DNA from: an uncultured Desulfuromonadales bacterium
GTDB lineage: Bacteria > Desulfobacterota > Desulfuromonadia > Geobacterales > CAIOGM01
Direction of reading: 5' to 3'
Length of the DNA stretch: 32,189 nucleotides
Assembly: GCA_903929485.1 (NCBI GenBank)
Contig: CAIYUY010000210.1
Coordinates: 1 to 32,189 of the forward strand
Part shown: in pieces, positions 9,252 through 23,869 of the stretch
Layout: each line of letters begins with the position of its first letter
Numbering within the stretch: the first letter of the stretch is position 1
The notes under the pieces: model-generated
The model's input: the letters and a program-made list of their open reading frames with translations, nothing else
The model's database searches: none
Told to the model about the DNA's origin: nothing
Position numbers and translations under genes: made by a program

Positions 9252-11330
9252 TCAGCCTTTTACTTTGGCGATGATCTCTTCAGATACTGATTTAGGCGCT
9301 TGCTCGTAATGATCGAATGTCATGGAGTAGGTAGCCCGCCCCTGGGTAGCGGATCGCAAATCGGTTGAGTAGCCGAACATCTGAGCTAAAGGAACCATGG
9401 AAGCAACTACCTGTGCTCCCGCACGCCCTTCCATCCCCATTATCCGCCCCCGCCTGGAGTTGAGGTCGCCGATGACCTCGCCCATGTACTCTTCGGGAAC
9501 AACTACTTCCACTGACATTATCGGTTCAAGGATAACCGCGCCTGCCTTGGCGCACCCCTCTTTAAAAGCCATGGAGCCGGCTATTTTGAATGCCATCTCC
9601 GAGGAGTCAACGTCATGGTAGGAACCTTCAATGAGTGTAACCTTGAAGTCTACCATGGGAAAACCAGCCAGGACACCGGTATCCATCGCCTCACGGATAC
9701 CCTTGTCAACGGCGGGAATGAATTCACGTGGAATCACTCCGCCTTTGACGGCATCCACGAACTCGTAACCTTTTCCCGGTTCCTGGGGCTCGATCTCGAT
9801 CCAGACATGTCCATACTGACCACGACCACCGGACTGACGGACAAATTTCCCCTCAACCTTGGCTTTCCTCGTTACTGTTTCACGATAAGCAACCTGCGGT
9901 TTCCCAACATTCGCCTCGACCTTGAATTCACGCATCATCCTGTCGACGATGATCTCAAGATGAAGTTCTCCCATTCCTGAAATGATTGTCTGACCGGTCT
10001 CTTCGTCGGTACGAACCCGGAAGGAAGGGTCCTCACTGGCGAGTTTCTGAAGACTGATGCCCAGTCTTTCCTGATCAGCCTTGGTTTTCGGCTCAATGGC
10101 GATGGAGATAACCGGATCGGGAAACTCGATTGATTCCAAAATTACCGGGTTGGCTTCTTCACAGAGAGTATCACCGGTGGTGGTGTATTTGAGCCCTACC
10201 GCGGCGGCGATATCACCGGCATAAACTTCCTTGATCTCTTCACGCTTGTTCGCATGCATCTTGAGGATACGCCCGATTCTTTCGCGCTTACCCTTGGTGG
10301 AATTATATACGTAAGAACCCGAGGCCAAGACACCCGAATATACCCGGAAAAAAGTCAACTGACCAACAAACGGGTCGGTCATTATCTTAAACGCCAGAGC
10401 AGAAAACGGTTCTTTATCATCGGCGGAGCGCTCAATGACCTCCTCACTCCCCTCTTTCACCCCTTTGATGGGGGGAATATCCAACGGTGAGGGAAGATAG
10501 GCAACGACTGAATCAAGCAGGTTCTGAACACCTTTATTTTTAAAAGCTGACCCACAAACCACCGGGCAGATCTTGATGGATATGGTAGAGGTACGGATTG
10601 CATTCACGATTTCTTCATTGGTGAGCTCTTCACCACTGAGATATTTTTCCATGAGAAGGTCGTCGTGGCTGGAAAGTTCCTCAATCAGTTTCTCACGGTA
10701 TTCTTGAGCAACATCCAGATCCTCGGCGCTTATCTCTTCTTCCCGGAACGTGGCCCCAAGGGATTCCTCGTCCCAGATTATTGCCTTCATGGTAACCAGG
10801 TCAATGATCCCCTTGAAGTAATCTTCCTTGCCGACCGGAAGCTGAATCGGCACCGGATTAGCCTTGAGGCGATCTTTTATCATGGCGACGCCGCGATAAA
10901 AATCAGCGCCGATTCTGTCCATTTTATTTATGAATGCCAGCCTGGGTACGCCGTACTTGTCAGCCTGTCGCCAAACGGTCTCCGACTGAGGCTCAACACC
11001 GCCAACGGAGCAGAAAACTGCGACCGCGCCATCTAGAACACGCAATGAGCGCTCAACTTCGATGGTGAAGTCCACGTGACCCGGAGTGTCGATGATATTA
11101 ATTCGGTGTTCATCCCAGTGGCACGTAGTCGCAGCGGAGGTGATGGTAATTCCTCGCTCCTGCTCCTGCTCCATCCAGTCCATGGTGGCGGTCCCTTCAT
11201 GGACTTCACCGATTTTATGGGAGACACCCGTATAATAAAGAATACGTTCTGTCGTAGTGGTCTTGCCGGCGTCGATATGAGCCATAATCCCGATATTTCG
11301 GGTTTTTTCTAGTGATACTTGACGAGCCAC
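9252..11330 (-). CDS. fusA: Elongation factor G
   Basis: EF-G drives ribosomal translocation and, with RRF, ribosome recycling. The 692-residue product has the P-loop AHIDAGKT at residues 17-24, then DTPGHVDFT and NKMDR GTPase motifs, and ends with the domain IV/V region ([14 protein letters not shown] and the [13 protein letters not shown] block). The start is GTG at 11330-11328 with GGAGG eight bases upstream. The intact domain IV and its place in the str group favour the canonical fusA over a mitochondrial-type or spdA-like paralogue. Confidence 0.97.
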   Translation of the reverse strand: MARQVSLEKTRNIGIMAHIDAGKTTTTERILYYTGVSHKIGEVHEGTATMDWMEQEQERGITITSAATTCHWDEHRINIIDTPGHVDFTIEVERSLRVLDGAVAVFCSVGGVEPQSETVWRQADKYGVPRLAFINKMDRIGADFYRGVAMIKDRLKANPVPIQLPVGKEDYFKGIIDLVTMKAIIWDEESLGATFREEEISAEDLDVAQEYREKLIEELSSHDDLLMEKYLSGEELTNEEIVNAIRTSTISIKICPVVCGSAFKNKGVQNLLDSVVAYLPSPLDIPPIKGVKEGSEEVIERSADDKEPFSALAFKIMTDPFVGQLTFFRVYSGVLASGSYVYNSTKGKRERIGRILKMHANKREEIKEVYAGDIAAAVGLKYTTTGDTLCEEANPVILESIEFPDPVISIAIEPKTKADQERLGISLQKLASEDPSFRVRTDEETGQTIISGMGELHLEIIVDRMMREFKVEANVGKPQVAYRETVTRKAKVEGKFVRQSGGRGQYGHVWIEIEPQEPGKGYEFVDAVKGGVIPREFIPAVDKGIREAMDTGVLAGFPMVDFKVTLIEGSYHDVDSSEMAFKIAGSMAFKEGCAKAGAVILEPIMSVEVVVPEEYMGEVIGDLNSRRGRIMGMEGRAGAQVVASMVPLAQMFGYSTDLRSATQGRATYSMTFDHYEQAPKSVSEEIIAKVKG

Positions 11331-11366
11331 AAACAGTTCCTCCGGCGTACGGCAGAATCGGCAGAT

Positions 11367-11837
11367 CTACCAGCGGTAATGCGCGAACGCGCGGTTTGCT
11401 TCAGCCATCTTGTGCGTCTCTTCACGCTTCTTGACAGCCGCTCCGCGATTGTTGAAGGCGTCCAGGATTTCACCGGCCAGCTTGTCGGTCAAGGTTTTCT
11501 CGGACCGCTTGCTTGCATAGCGTGTCAGCCAGCGCATGGCCAGCGCCAGACGGCGCTCGGCGCGAACTTCAATGGGCACCTGATAGGTCGAGCCGCCCAC
11601 ACGACGAGACTTGACTTCCAGCATCGGCTTAATGTTATCCAGCGACTTTTTAAGGACCTTGAGTGCTTCCTCATTGGCCCGCTGGGCTACAAGTTCCAGC
11701 GCGCCGTAAAGAGCACGTTCGGCTGTACTCTTCTTGCCGCCGATCATGATTACGTTGACCAGTTTGGCGACAATTCGGTCATTGTACTTGGGGTCGGGAA
11801 TAATGATTCGCTTGGCTACTTCTCTTCTTCTTGGCAT
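11367..11837 (-). CDS. rpsG: 30S ribosomal protein S7
   Basis: S7 nucleates the 3' major domain of 16S rRNA and touches mRNA and E-site tRNA; in E. coli it represses the str operon. The 156-residue product begins [20 protein letters not shown] and has [20 protein letters not shown] and [19 protein letters not shown], the strongest S7 signature. The C-terminus ends with [10 protein letters not shown], typical of the family. It lies 19 bases after rpsL and 36 before fusA. Confidence 0.98.
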   Translation of the reverse strand: MPRRREVAKRIIIPDPKYNDRIVAKLVNVIMIGGKKSTAERALYGALELVAQRANEEALKVLKKSLDNIKPMLEVKSRRVGGSTYQVPIEVRAERRLALAMRWLTRYASKRSEKTLTDKLAGEILDAFNNRGAAVKKREETHKMAEANRAFAHYRW

Positions 11838-11856
11838 GTCAACCTCTCACTGGCTC

Positions 11857-12228
11857 TTACTTGGGTCTCTTGGCGCCGTACTTAGAACGGCTCTTTAACC
11901 TGCCCTTGACGCCGACGGAATCAAGGGTGCCCCGGACGATGTGATACCTGACACCCGGAAGGTCTTTGACCCTTCCACCGCGAATCAGCACCACAGAGTG
12001 CTCCTGGAGGTTGTGTCCGACACCTGGAATATAGGATGTGACTTCTATCCCATTGGTTAACCGTACCCTGGCTACCTTGCGGAGAGCGGAGTTCGGCTTC
12101 TTTGGTGTGGTGGTGTAAACCCTGACACAGACTCCTCGCTTCTGAGGACAGCTTTTTAACGCTGGTGCGGTGGATTTATCTTTTCTACTTTCGCGGCCGA
12201 TTCGTATGAGTTGATTGATGGTTGGCAT
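11857..12228 (-). CDS. rpsL: 30S ribosomal protein S12
   Basis: S12 sits at the decoding centre and controls fidelity; mutations in it give streptomycin resistance. The 123-residue sequence begins [14 protein letters not shown] and holds the [13 protein letters not shown] loop (Lys43/Lys44) and the [13 protein letters not shown] loop. The lysines usually changed in streptomycin-resistant strains are wild type. The conserved Asp in KDLPG is the site of methylthiolation by RimO in E. coli. It is the first gene behind the promoter at 12300-12328. Confidence 0.98.
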   Translation of the reverse strand: MPTINQLIRIGRESRKDKSTAPALKSCPQKRGVCVRVYTTTPKKPNSALRKVARVRLTNGIEVTSYIPGVGHNLQEHSVVLIRGGRVKDLPGVRYHIVRGTLDSVGVKGRLKSRSKYGAKRPK

Positions 12229-12299
12229 CGTGCGATATTCTCCCGAACTGCAAGGTCACAGGGGAAACAGTATCCCCTTCTGGAGCGAAAAACCTGACG

Positions 12300-12328
12300 A
12301 AAATAGCAAGAGCCGTCTGACTTGTCAA
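12300..12328 (-). promoter_or_regulatory. Sigma-70 promoter upstream of rpsL (str group)
   Basis: On the minus strand a perfect -35 box TTGACA (12328-12323) is followed after exactly 17 bases by TATTTT (12305-12300). Transcription would begin near 12293 and give a leader of about 65 bases before rpsL. The leader holds a small hairpin (AGGGGA paired with TCCCCT). The promoter lies in the 145-base gap after rpoC, so the str-S10-spc genes can be transcribed independently of rpoBC. Activity is inferred from sequence only. Confidence 0.8.
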
Positions 12329-12373
12329 GTCTTTTCGACATTTGCCTCTAAAAAGCTTTTGTCGACTACACTG

Positions 12374-16555
<4,182 letters not shown>

Positions 16556-16563
16556 GGGTGTTT

Positions 16564-16568
16564 CCTCC
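16564..16568 (-). promoter_or_regulatory. Shine-Dalgarno site that sets the rpoC TTG start
   Basis: GGAGG on the minus strand stands eight bases upstream of the TTG at 16555. It lies inside the first codons of the longer frame that begins with ATG at 16573, which has only a weak purine stretch before it. This argues for the TTG start. Confidence 0.75.
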
Positions 16569-16611
16569 TTCATAGGAGTTAGCTACATCACGGTCTTCGT
16601 GCGTCGGCAAC

Positions 16612-16668
16612 GTGCCGCGTCCGGCGTGTGGCGTGCAAAACCCGAGAGCTTTATGCACGCTACACGCA
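16612..16668. repeat. GC-rich heptad-periodic inverted repeat between rpoB and rpoC
   Basis: The left arm GCGTGTGGCGTGC (16624-16636) and right arm GCACGCTACACGC (16655-16667) are complementary over 13 bases with a single G-T wobble, around an 18-base loop. The plus strand leading into it runs in 7-base steps (GTGCCGC, GTCCGGC, GTGTGGC, GTGC). It has the same period and palindromic plan as the elements after tufA and tufB but a different base sequence. It explains the unusually long rpoB-rpoC gap of 143 bases. Confidence 0.75.
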
Positions 16669-16698
16669 AAACGGAGCAAGTATCACATTATCGCACGC

Positions 16699-19600
16699 CT
16701 ACTCTTCGTCACTCTCCAGGAGTTCCACGTCCAGACAGAGAGACTGGAGCTCCTTGATAAGAACGTTGAACGATTCAGGAAGCCCCGGTTCCAGGGTGTG
16801 TCGTCCCTTGACGATGGCCTCGTACATCCGTGTCCTGCCTGCCACGTCATCGGACTTGACGGTAAGGAACTCCTGGAGGGCATAAGATGCCCCGTAGGCC
16901 TCCAGAGCCCAGACCTCCATCTCCCCCAGACGCTGGCCTCCGAACTGGGCCTTTCCTCCCAGCGGCTGTTGGGTAACGAGACTGTAGGGCCCGATGGAGC
17001 GTGCGTGGATCTTGTCATCAACAAGGTGATGGAGCTTGAGGATGTACATGATCCCCACTGTAACCTTATGTTTGAACGGTTCACCCGACTTACCGTCAAA
17101 AAGAGTAACTTGACGAGTCTTGGCGTAACCGGATTTGTCCATGAGCGCCTTTACTTGCGCCTCCGTGGCTCCCTCGAAGACCGGCGATGCCATGGGAACC
17201 CCCCGCTTGAGACGCTGAGCAACCTTGTGCAGCTCATCATCATCCAGGGTGTCGAGAAACACCCCCATGGCTTCGTCACTATATATTGTTTTAAGATAAT
17301 CCTTAATATGTTCGGCAGGGGAGTTCTTTTCCAAAAATTCCTCTATCTGCCAGCCGATTCCCTTGGCTGCCCACCCCAGATGAATTTCCAGAATCTGCCC
17401 CACGTTCATACGAGAGGGAACACCCAGTGGATTCAATACCAATTCCACCGGCCTCCCGTCTTCCATGTACGGCATGTCCTCCTCGGGGAGGATGCGGGAA
17501 ACAACCCCCTTATTCCCGTGGCGACCGGCCATCTTGTCACCGACCTGAAGCTTACGCTTGATGGCGACATAGACCTTCACCATCTTGATGACCCCTGGAG
17601 GGAGATCATCGCCACGCTTCATCTTCTGGATCTTGTCGGCAAAGACGTAGTGGATGATATCCACCTGCTGGGTAAGGGTGTCAAGAATGAGCCTGATTTT
17701 CTCTTCGCTCTCGTCACCCGCCTCCAGGGATAGGTCGCTCCAACGATCCATGGCGATTCCATCAAGAAGATGATCGTCAAGAAGCGCACCGCGGGGAATC
17801 CGAACCCGCCCTTCACTGTCCTCCACGGTGACCACCACGGTCTTACCCAGGAGTATCCGCTTCAGTTTACTCCTGGCGGAATTGCGAATAATGGTGATTT
17901 CGTCCTGCTCATCCTTGCGAAGCTTGATCTCCTCGGCCCGTTCGATGAGTTCAGTTCGCGAATCCTTGTCAGCCCCCTTACGAGAGAAGACCTTAGCTCC
18001 GATAATCGTCCCTTCGACACCCGGAGGAACCCGCAGGGAAGTATCACGTACGTCCCCTGCTTTCTCGCCAAAAATAGCCCTGAGGAGTTTTTCCTCCGGA
18101 GAGAGTTGAGACTCACCCTTGGGAGTAATCTTACCTACCAGAATATCACCCGGCTTCACCTCGGCGCCGATTCTGATGATCCCGGACTCGTCCAGGTTCC
18201 TCAGAGCCTCGTCCCCAAGATTCGGGATATCGGAGGTAATCTCCTCCTTCCCCAGCTTGGTGTCACGGGCGATACATTCGAACTCCTCAATATGAATTGA
18301 GGTAAACCGGTCGTCCTTGACAAGCCTTTCGGAGATGAGAATGGAATCCTCGAAGTTATAGCCGCCCCACGGCATGAAGGCTACCATGACATTCTGTCCC
18401 AGCGCCAGCTCCCCCATGTCGGTAGAGGGACCGTCGGCAATGACATCGCCGCTGATCACATGATCTCCCACCGCCACCACCGGACGCTGATTGATGCAGG
18501 TATTCTGATTGGAACGAGCGAACTTGATGAGGTTATAGATGTCAACCCCGGTGCCGGTTTCATCGGCCTGATCTTCATCAATCTTGACGACGATTCTGGA
18601 GGCATCCACCGACTCCACTACCCCGTTGTGACGCGCCACGACGGAGACCCCGGAGTCACGCGCCACGGTCCGCTCCATCCCGGTACCCACAAGAGGTGAG
18701 TCAGCCTTCAGAAGCGGAACAGCCTGCCTCTGCATGTTGGACCCCATGAGCGCACGGTTTGCGTCATCATTTTCCAGGAAGGGGATGAGTGAAGCCGCCA
18801 CTGATACCAGTTGCATGGGAGCCACATCCATCAACTCGATCTCGTCCCTGCTCACCAGGATGAATTCACCTGATTTTCTGGCGGAAACGTAGTCACTGGT
18901 AAAACGCCCGGTCTCATCCATCTCGGCATTTGCCTGCGCAATGGCATGCCCTTCCTCCTCCAATGCGGAAAAGAAACGGACTTCATTGGTGACCCGCCCT
19001 TCACTGACTATCCGATAGGGGGTCTCCACAAAACCATGTTCATTAATGCGGGCGTAGGTAGAGAGAGAGGCGATAAGTCCGATGTTCGGACCTTCCGGGG
19101 TTTCAATGGGACAGACCCGGCCGTAGTGCGTCGGATGGACGTCACGAACCTCGAAGCCGGCTCGCTCACGGGTTAACCCCCCCGGTCCGAGAGCGGAAAG
19201 ACGCCTTTTATGGGTTACTTCGGAGAGTGGATTAGTCTGATCCATAAACTGTGACAACTGACTGGAGCCGAAGAACTCCTTGACCACCGCGGAGACCGGC
19301 TTGGAGTTGATCAGGTCGTGGGGCATGAGATTCTCCACCTCCTGCAGGCTCATCCGTTCCTTGATGGCCCTCTCCATGCGTACCAGTCCGATGCGATACT
19401 GATTCTCCAGGAGTTCACCCACGGCCCTGACGCGCCGGTTTCCAAGATGATCGATATCGTCGATGGTTCCCTTGCCGTTCTTCAGGTCGATGAGGTAGCG
19501 GACAACCTCGAGAACATCCTTTTTGGTCAAGGTCTGAGTCTCGAGGGGAATATCCTTCAGCTCGGGAGCAAGTTTATGATTCATCTTCAACCGTCCAACG

Positions 19601-20832
19601 GCGGAGAGATCGTATCGTTCCGGGTTGAAGAAGAGGTTTTCAAAGAGAATCGTAGCGCTGCGCACCGTGGGAGGATCCCCGGGGCGGAGTCGTCGATAGA
19701 TCTCGATAAGCGCATTTTCCGTTGTATCGATCTTGTCGGCCAGCAACGTGTCCCGCAGTGATGATGTTACATGGACATTATCGATAAAGAGTATCTTGAA
19801 CGAAGGGATACCCCGGCCAAGAATCTCTTCAATACGCACCGGAGTGAGTTCGTCATTGCATTCTACGATTACCTCCCCCGTGGCGGGATCGACGATGTCG
19901 TGGGAAGCAAACTTGCCGGTAATTTCTTCATGAGAAGTCGGAACATTCCTGATACCATGCTCTGCCATTTTGCGGATGGCGGCCTTGGTAAATTTCCTGT
20001 TGGCCTTGACGATTACCTCTCCGGTAAGGGGATCGGCGATATCAGTGAGGGCCTTCTGGGTGGAGAGGAGTTCCGGATCGGATACTTTACAGATCCGGAG
20101 ACCGGTTTCTTCATTGCTGACCAATATCTCTTCACTTTTATAATAGAAGTTGAGAAGTTCTTCCGTGGAGAAATCAAGGGCCTTGAGAAGCACCGTAGCC
20201 GGCATCTTCCGGCGCCGATCGATCCGTACGTACAGGATATCCTTATGATCGAATTCGAAGTCAAGCCAGGAACCACGATAAGGGATCACCCTGGCCGAAT
20301 AAAGTATTTTGCCGCTGGAGTGAGTCTTCCCTTTGTCATGATCATAGAAAACCCCCGGTGATCGATGAAGCTGGCTGACGATAACCCGCTCGGTGCCGTT
20401 GATAATGAAGGTACCGTTATCGGTCATGAGCGGGATCTCGCCGAAATAGACCTCCTGCTCCTTGATGTCGCGAATTGATCTGACGCTGTTTTCCTTATTC
20501 AGGTCCCAGACCACCAGGCGAACCTTAACCTTCATGGGCGCGGCAAAGGTCATCCCTCTCTGGTGACACTCGTCCACATCGTATTTGGGCTGGCCGAGGG
20601 AGTAGGAGACATACTCCAACGAAGCTGTCTCGCTGAAATCCCTGATGGGAAAAACACTCCGGAAGACTGCCTCGAGACCGGAATTTTTACGGGAATCCGC
20701 GGGAAGATTCAGCTGGAGGAAGCGGCGATATGAATTTTTCTGAATATCGATAAGGTTGGGAATGTCTATTATTTTTTTGATCTTGGCGAAATTGTTGCGC
20801 AAGAGGGGATTATTGGCAATAGAATAAGCCAT
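16699..20832 (-). CDS. rpoB: DNA-directed RNA polymerase subunit beta
   Basis: Beta forms the second half of the RNA polymerase active cleft and the rifampicin pocket. The 1377-residue product begins [18 protein letters not shown]. The rifampicin region is wild type: Asp531, His541 and Ser546, equivalent to E. coli 516, 526 and 531, in the [10 protein letters not shown]...[13 protein letters not shown] stretch. Further landmarks are [30 protein letters not shown] and, near the end, [21 protein letters not shown]. It follows rplL after 172 bases that contain a strong hairpin. Confidence 0.98.
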   Translation of the reverse strand: MAYSIANNPLLRNNFAKIKKIIDIPNLIDIQKNSYRRFLQLNLPADSRKNSGLEAVFRSVFPIRDFSETASLEYVSYSLGQPKYDVDECHQRGMTFAAPMKVKVRLVVWDLNKENSVRSIRDIKEQEVYFGEIPLMTDNGTFIINGTERVIVSQLHRSPGVFYDHDKGKTHSSGKILYSARVIPYRGSWLDFEFDHKDILYVRIDRRRKMPATVLLKALDFSTEELLNFYYKSEEILVSNEETGLRICKVSDPELLSTQKALTDIADPLTGEVIVKANRKFTKAAIRKMAEHGIRNVPTSHEEITGKFASHDIVDPATGEVIVECNDELTPVRIEEILGRGIPSFKILFIDNVHVTSSLRDTLLADKIDTTENALIEIYRRLRPGDPPTVRSATILFENLFFNPERYDLSAVGRLKMNHKLAPELKDIPLETQTLTKKDVLEVVRYLIDLKNGKGTIDDIDHLGNRRVRAVGELLENQYRIGLVRMERAIKERMSLQEVENLMPHDLINSKPVSAVVKEFFGSSQLSQFMDQTNPLSEVTHKRRLSALGPGGLTRERAGFEVRDVHPTHYGRVCPIETPEGPNIGLIASLSTYARINEHGFVETPYRIVSEGRVTNEVRFFSALEEEGHAIAQANAEMDETGRFTSDYVSARKSGEFILVSRDEIELMDVAPMQLVSVAASLIPFLENDDANRALMGSNMQRQAVPLLKADSPLVGTGMERTVARDSGVSVVARHNGVVESVDASRIVVKIDEDQADETGTGVDIYNLIKFARSNQNTCINQRPVVAVGDHVISGDVIADGPSTDMGELALGQNVMVAFMPWGGYNFEDSILISERLVKDDRFTSIHIEEFECIARDTKLGKEEITSDIPNLGDEALRNLDESGIIRIGAEVKPGDILVGKITPKGESQLSPEEKLLRAIFGEKAGDVRDTSLRVPPGVEGTIIGAKVFSRKGADKDSRTELIERAEEIKLRKDEQDEITIIRNSARSKLKRILLGKTVVVTVEDSEGRVRIPRGALLDDHLLDGIAMDRWSDLSLEAGDESEEKIRLILDTLTQQVDIIHYVFADKIQKMKRGDDLPPGVIKMVKVYVAIKRKLQVGDKMAGRHGNKGVVSRILPEEDMPYMEDGRPVELVLNPLGVPSRMNVGQILEIHLGWAAKGIGWQIEEFLEKNSPAEHIKDYLKTIYSDEAMGVFLDTLDDDELHKVAQRLKRGVPMASPVFEGATEAQVKALMDKSGYAKTRQVTLFDGKSGEPFKHKVTVGIMYILKLHHLVDDKIHARSIGPYSLVTQQPLGGKAQFGGQRLGEMEVWALEAYGASYALQEFLTVKSDDVAGRTRMYEAIVKGRHTLEPGLPESFNVLIKELQSLCLDVELLESDEE

Positions 20833-20951
20833 TGTGGAGAGTCTCCTTTTGGTGCAAGGCCCACACGGCTTTCCGCCGGGAGCACTACCTGAATGTCAAT
20901 ATTTCAAGTAGTTGGCAGCACGAAGCACAAGCCCGCCAACAAACATAAACA

Positions 20952-20978
20952 GCCAAGGCCGCCCGTGGCGACCTTGGC
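20952..20978 (-). promoter_or_regulatory. 12-bp hairpin in the rplL-rpoB gap (attenuator or RNase III site candidate)
   Basis: The 27 bases form a stem of 12 pairs (one G-T wobble) with a three-base loop: GCCAAGGTCGCC, ACG, GGCGGCCTTGGC on the minus strand. It starts 26 bases after the rplL stop. The following bases (TGTTTATGTTTG) are only moderately T-rich. In E. coli the same gap holds a partial terminator and an RNase III site that lower rpoBC expression relative to rplL; the same role is inferred here from position and shape. Confidence 0.75.
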
Positions 20979-21004
20979 CTGAAGGTGCTATGTAATAATC
21001 GGTA

Positions 21005-21382
21005 CTACTTGACTTCCACTTCAGCGCCAACTTCCTCAAGCTGTTTCTTGGCGGTTGCGGCTTCGTCCTTGGACACGCCGGACTTGACCGCCTGGGGTGC
21101 GCCGTCAACCACATCCTTGGCTTCTTTCAGTCCCAAGCTGGTCAGGGCGCGAACTACCTTGATTACGTTAATCTTGTTGGGGCCGACAACTTTGAGAATG
21201 ACATCAAACTCGGTCTGCTCTTCAACAGGCTCGGCAGCGGCGGCAGGACCAGCGGCGGCGGCGGCGGCAGGGGCGGCGGCGGATACTCCGAACTTCTCTT
21301 CAAGTTCCTTGACGAGTTCGGCGAGTTCCAGGACGGTCATGTTCTCGATGAAGCTGATTACTTCTGCTTTGGTGATTGCCAT
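21005..21382 (-). CDS. rplL: 50S ribosomal protein L7/L12
   Basis: L7/L12 dimers form the flexible stalk that recruits and stimulates the translational GTPases. The 125-residue product shows the N-terminal dimerisation domain ([20 protein letters not shown]), an alanine-rich hinge near residues 34-53, and the C-terminal factor-binding domain with [20 protein letters not shown] and a KLEVEV-like end ([10 protein letters not shown]). Order rplJ-rplL-rpoB is normal; the stalk operon is controlled by the L10 leader upstream of rplJ. Confidence 0.97.
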   Translation of the reverse strand: MAITKAEVISFIENMTVLELAELVKELEEKFGVSAAAPAAAAAAGPAAAAEPVEEQTEFDVILKVVGPNKINVIKVVRALTSLGLKEAKDVVDGAPQAVKSGVSKDEAATAKKQLEEVGAEVEVK

Positions 21383-21435
21383 GGTGCGTATTCCTCTCTT
21401 ATAAAGTAGTTGTAGATGTGATAGATCAAAGTGGT

Positions 21436-21960
21436 CTAAAGACCCTCTTTTTGCTCTCGGATAGCATCCAATACACGGACAAAACCGCCCGGAACCGCGG
21501 CAAGTACTCTGACGAAGTTCGACGTGGGAGCCTGCATCGAACCAAGCATTCTGGCCAGCAGCACTTCACGACTGGGCAGATCAGCCAGGGCCTGAATATC
21601 CGCCACGGACATCGGCTTACCGGTAAGAACGCCCCCCTTCAGCTTAAATACGGCATTCTGGTCCTTGGCGAACTTCGACAAAACCTTGGCGGCAGCGACA
21701 GGATCCGTATAGCTCAAGGCAATAGCGGTGGGACCGGTAAAATGTTCAACCAACGATCCCTTGTCGGTATCACGTGAGGCCAGTTCGAGCAGGGTGTTTT
21801 TCACGACTTTGTATTCGATGTCCGATTTACGCAGTTCATTCCTGAGATGCGTAGCTTTTTCCACGTTAAGTCCGCGGAAATCAGCCAGGAACACTGCTTT
21901 GGCTCGGACAAGTTTGTCGTGAAGTTCCGCGACAACTTGTTGCTTGCTCTCTTTGTTCAA
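21436..21960 (-). CDS. rplJ: 50S ribosomal protein L10 (TTG start)
   Basis: L10 anchors the L7/L12 stalk to 23S rRNA and, in complex with L12, represses its own operon. The 174-residue product begins (M)[20 protein letters not shown] and contains [14 protein letters not shown] and [13 protein letters not shown]. The TTG at 21960-21958 is chosen because AAGGAGG lies seven bases upstream (21974-21968). The open frame continues to 22005, but the extra residues ([15 protein letters not shown]) are translations of the leader RNA and of the ribosome-binding site. The helix alpha-8 region that binds L12 dimers is at the C-terminus. Confidence 0.95.
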   Translation of the reverse strand: MNKESKQQVVAELHDKLVRAKAVFLADFRGLNVEKATHLRNELRKSDIEYKVVKNTLLELASRDTDKGSLVEHFTGPTAIALSYTDPVAAAKVLSKFAKDQNAVFKLKGGVLTGKPMSVADIQALADLPSREVLLARMLGSMQAPTSNFVRVLAAVPGGFVRVLDAIREQKEGL

Positions 21961-22000
21961 GCGCCTTCCTCCTTTCTGTTTGGGTGGTGGGCAACTGCCC

Positions 22001-22099
22001 GCCAAAGTCGGAAGCGCCGAGATTGAACTCGTTTCACAACCTAGTCTCGGCAGGGCTCATTAAGCCGGGGTACCGGCGCCTGCTGTCTCTGACTTTGGC
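22001..22099 (-). ncRNA. Ribosomal protein L10 leader
   Basis: This autoregulatory mRNA structure binds L10 (with L12) and represses rplJ-rplL translation. The minus strand opens with GCCAAAGTC (22099-22091), which pairs perfectly with GACTTTGGC (22009-22001) over nine bases and closes the whole element. Inside is GACAGCAGG, a GCCGG/CCGGC hairpin with TACC loop, the TTAATGAG internal segment and CCTGCCGAG, matching the known L10-leader pattern with its kink-turn. It ends about 40 bases before the rplJ start, just upstream of a GGGC/GCCC hairpin. Confidence 0.88.
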
Positions 22100-22109
22100 T
22101 CTACAACGG

Positions 22110-22814
22110 CTACAGTATGTGCGACGTTACTTCGGGTAGATCAAGTTTAATACCAGGACCCATGGTGGAACTGACCGTGATCTTTTTCAGATAGTTTCCC
22201 TTGGCGGCGGAGGGTTTCGCCTTGATGAGAGCCTCCACGAGGGCAAGGATGTTCCCTTTCAGCTTTTCCGCATCAAAGGAAACTTTTCCCACCGGGGCGT
22301 GAACAATACCGGCTTTCTCCACCCGGAACTCGACCTTGCCGGCCTTGGATTCGGTAATGGCCCGAGTCAGGTCGAAGGTCACGGTTCCTACCTTGGGATT
22401 CGGCATCAGACCGCGGGGTCCCAGAAGTTTACCGATCTTCCCCACAACACCCATCATATCCGGCGTTGCAATGGCAGTATCAAAATCGAACCAGCCGCCC
22501 TGGATCTTTGCTATGAAGTCATCGGCGCCTACGAAGTCGGCGCCGGCATCCAAGGCTTCCTTCTCTTTTTCGCCCTTGGCGAAAACCAGAACTCGCACGG
22601 TCTTGCCCAAGCCGTTGGGGAGAACCACCGCGCCGCGGACCATCTGGTCGGCATGGCGCGGATCAACGCCCAATCTGACCGCAACTTCCACCGTTTCGTC
22701 AAATTTGGCAAAGGCCGTATCTTTTACCAGCGAAAGAGCGGTATCAAGAGGATACGCCTTCAACCGGTCAACTGCGGCATTAGCGACTTTTTGTTTTTTC
22801 GTAACCTTCGGCAT
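22110..22814 (-). CDS. rplA: 50S ribosomal protein L1
   Basis: L1 forms the mobile stalk that helps deacylated tRNA leave the E site; in E. coli it represses the rplK-rplA mRNA. The 234-residue product begins [18 protein letters not shown]. It contains [20 protein letters not shown] and, in the second half, [15 protein letters not shown], the L1 signature. The ATG at 22814 has AGAGG nine bases upstream. An ATG two codons earlier (22820) is also open but only three bases from that site. It follows rplK by 26 bases. Confidence 0.96.
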   Translation of the reverse strand: MPKVTKKQKVANAAVDRLKAYPLDTALSLVKDTAFAKFDETVEVAVRLGVDPRHADQMVRGAVVLPNGLGKTVRVLVFAKGEKEKEALDAGADFVGADDFIAKIQGGWFDFDTAIATPDMMGVVGKIGKLLGPRGLMPNPKVGTVTFDLTRAITESKAGKVEFRVEKAGIVHAPVGKVSFDAEKLKGNILALVEALIKAKPSAAKGNYLKKITVSSTMGPGIKLDLPEVTSHIL

Positions 22815-22840
22815 CGTCATTAACCTCTCTAAAAATCAGT

Positions 22841-23266
22841 TTAAACAATATCCACGCCCATGCTCCGCGCCGTACCGGCGATGGTGGCCATGGCGGCCTC
22901 CACACTGGCGGCATTGAGATCCGTCATTTTCTTGCTGGCGATCTCACGAAGCTGATCCGTGGTCAATTTTCCGACCTTGATCTTGTTGGGGGTCGCCGAC
23001 CCACTGGCCAATCCCAGCGCTTTTTTGATGAGGACCGAAGCGGGCGGGGTCTTGGTGATGAAGGTAAAGGATCGATCGGCAAACACGGTGATAACTACCG
23101 GAGTTACCGTACCTGGCTCATCTCCCTGTGTTTTAGCATTAAACTCTTTACAGAACGCCATGATATTGACACCGTGCTGTCCAAGCGCCGGCCCGATGGG
23201 GGGAGACGGGTTGGCTTTGCCGGCTGGGATCTGAAGTTTGATATAGGCGGTAATTTTTTTGGCCAT
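22841..23266 (-). CDS. rplK: 50S ribosomal protein L11
   Basis: L11 binds the GTPase-associated centre of 23S rRNA, is the thiostrepton contact and is needed for RelA activation. The 141-residue product starts [20 protein letters not shown], followed by [20 protein letters not shown] with the conserved proline-rich hinge. The C-terminal RNA-binding domain carries the [14 protein letters not shown] block. It follows nusG after 66 bases and precedes rplA. Confidence 0.98.
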   Translation of the reverse strand: MAKKITAYIKLQIPAGKANPSPPIGPALGQHGVNIMAFCKEFNAKTQGDEPGTVTPVVITVFADRSFTFITKTPPASVLIKKALGLASGSATPNKIKVGKLTTDQLREIASKKMTDLNAASVEAAMATIAGTARSMGVDIV

Positions 23267-23332
23267 ACTCTACTCCTTGCAATTACATGATACGGGATAT
23301 GATTCATCGACGCGCCATTGGCGTTGCCGTTT

Positions 23333-23860
23333 TTAACTTTTTTCTACCTGCATGAACTCCAACTCCACCGGTGTAGCCCTGCCGAAGATGCTTACCATGA
23401 CTCGCAGTTTACCTTTGTCCGGCTTGACATCTTCAACGACACCCGAGAAATTCAGGAACGGGCCGTCGACCACCCGTACGGTTTCTCCGATCTCGAAAAG
23501 CACCTTATGGCGCGGTTTCTCGGCTCCCTCAACCATTCTCTTGGCAATCTTGTCCACATCTTTGTCGGGGATAATCGTGGGGCTGGTGCCACCGACAAAA
23601 CCGGTAACCTTGGAGGTCTCCTTGACAACGTGCCAAGTCTCATCATCCAGATGCATCTGTACAAGAATATATCCGGGGAAGAATTTACGCAGAGATGTCT
23701 TTTTTTCACCTTTTTTGAGTTCAACAACCGTCTCGGAGGGGATGAGAACCTCACCGAAAAACTCTTCCACCCCAAGATTCTTGATCCGCTCCATAAGAGA
23801 AAGTTTAACCTTATTCTCGAATCCGGAATAGGTATGGACTCCGTACCACTTCTTTTCCAT
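23333..23860 (-). CDS. nusG: Transcription termination/antitermination factor NusG
   Basis: NusG binds the RNA polymerase clamp and links it to Rho or to ribosomal S10. The 175-residue product opens MEKKWYGVHTYSGFENKV, the NGN-domain signature, and includes KKFFPGY-like FFPGYILVQM. The KOW domain is at the C-terminus (GETVRVVDGPFLNFSGVVE ... FGRATPVELEF). Length suits the ordinary NusG rather than RfaH, LoaP or other specialised paralogues. It lies nine bases after secE. Confidence 0.97.
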   Translation of the reverse strand: MEKKWYGVHTYSGFENKVKLSLMERIKNLGVEEFFGEVLIPSETVVELKKGEKKTSLRKFFPGYILVQMHLDDETWHVVKETSKVTGFVGGTSPTIIPDKDVDKIAKRMVEGAEKPRHKVLFEIGETVRVVDGPFLNFSGVVEDVKPDKGKLRVMVSIFGRATPVELEFMQVEKS

Positions 23861-23869
23861 AACAGTCCT

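Noticed and set aside
8051-9274. Plus-strand open frame of 407 codons opposite tufA (and a similar one opposite tufB at 24450-25163)
   Set aside because: It is the mirror of a highly biased, conserved coding sequence; it has no family resemblance, and it is broken opposite tufB although the protein of the two tuf genes is the same.
19231-19260. Rifampicin-resistance changes in rpoB or streptomycin-resistance changes in rpsL
   Set aside because: The key residues (RpoB Asp531, His541, Ser546; S12 Lys43 and the KDLPG lysine) are wild type.
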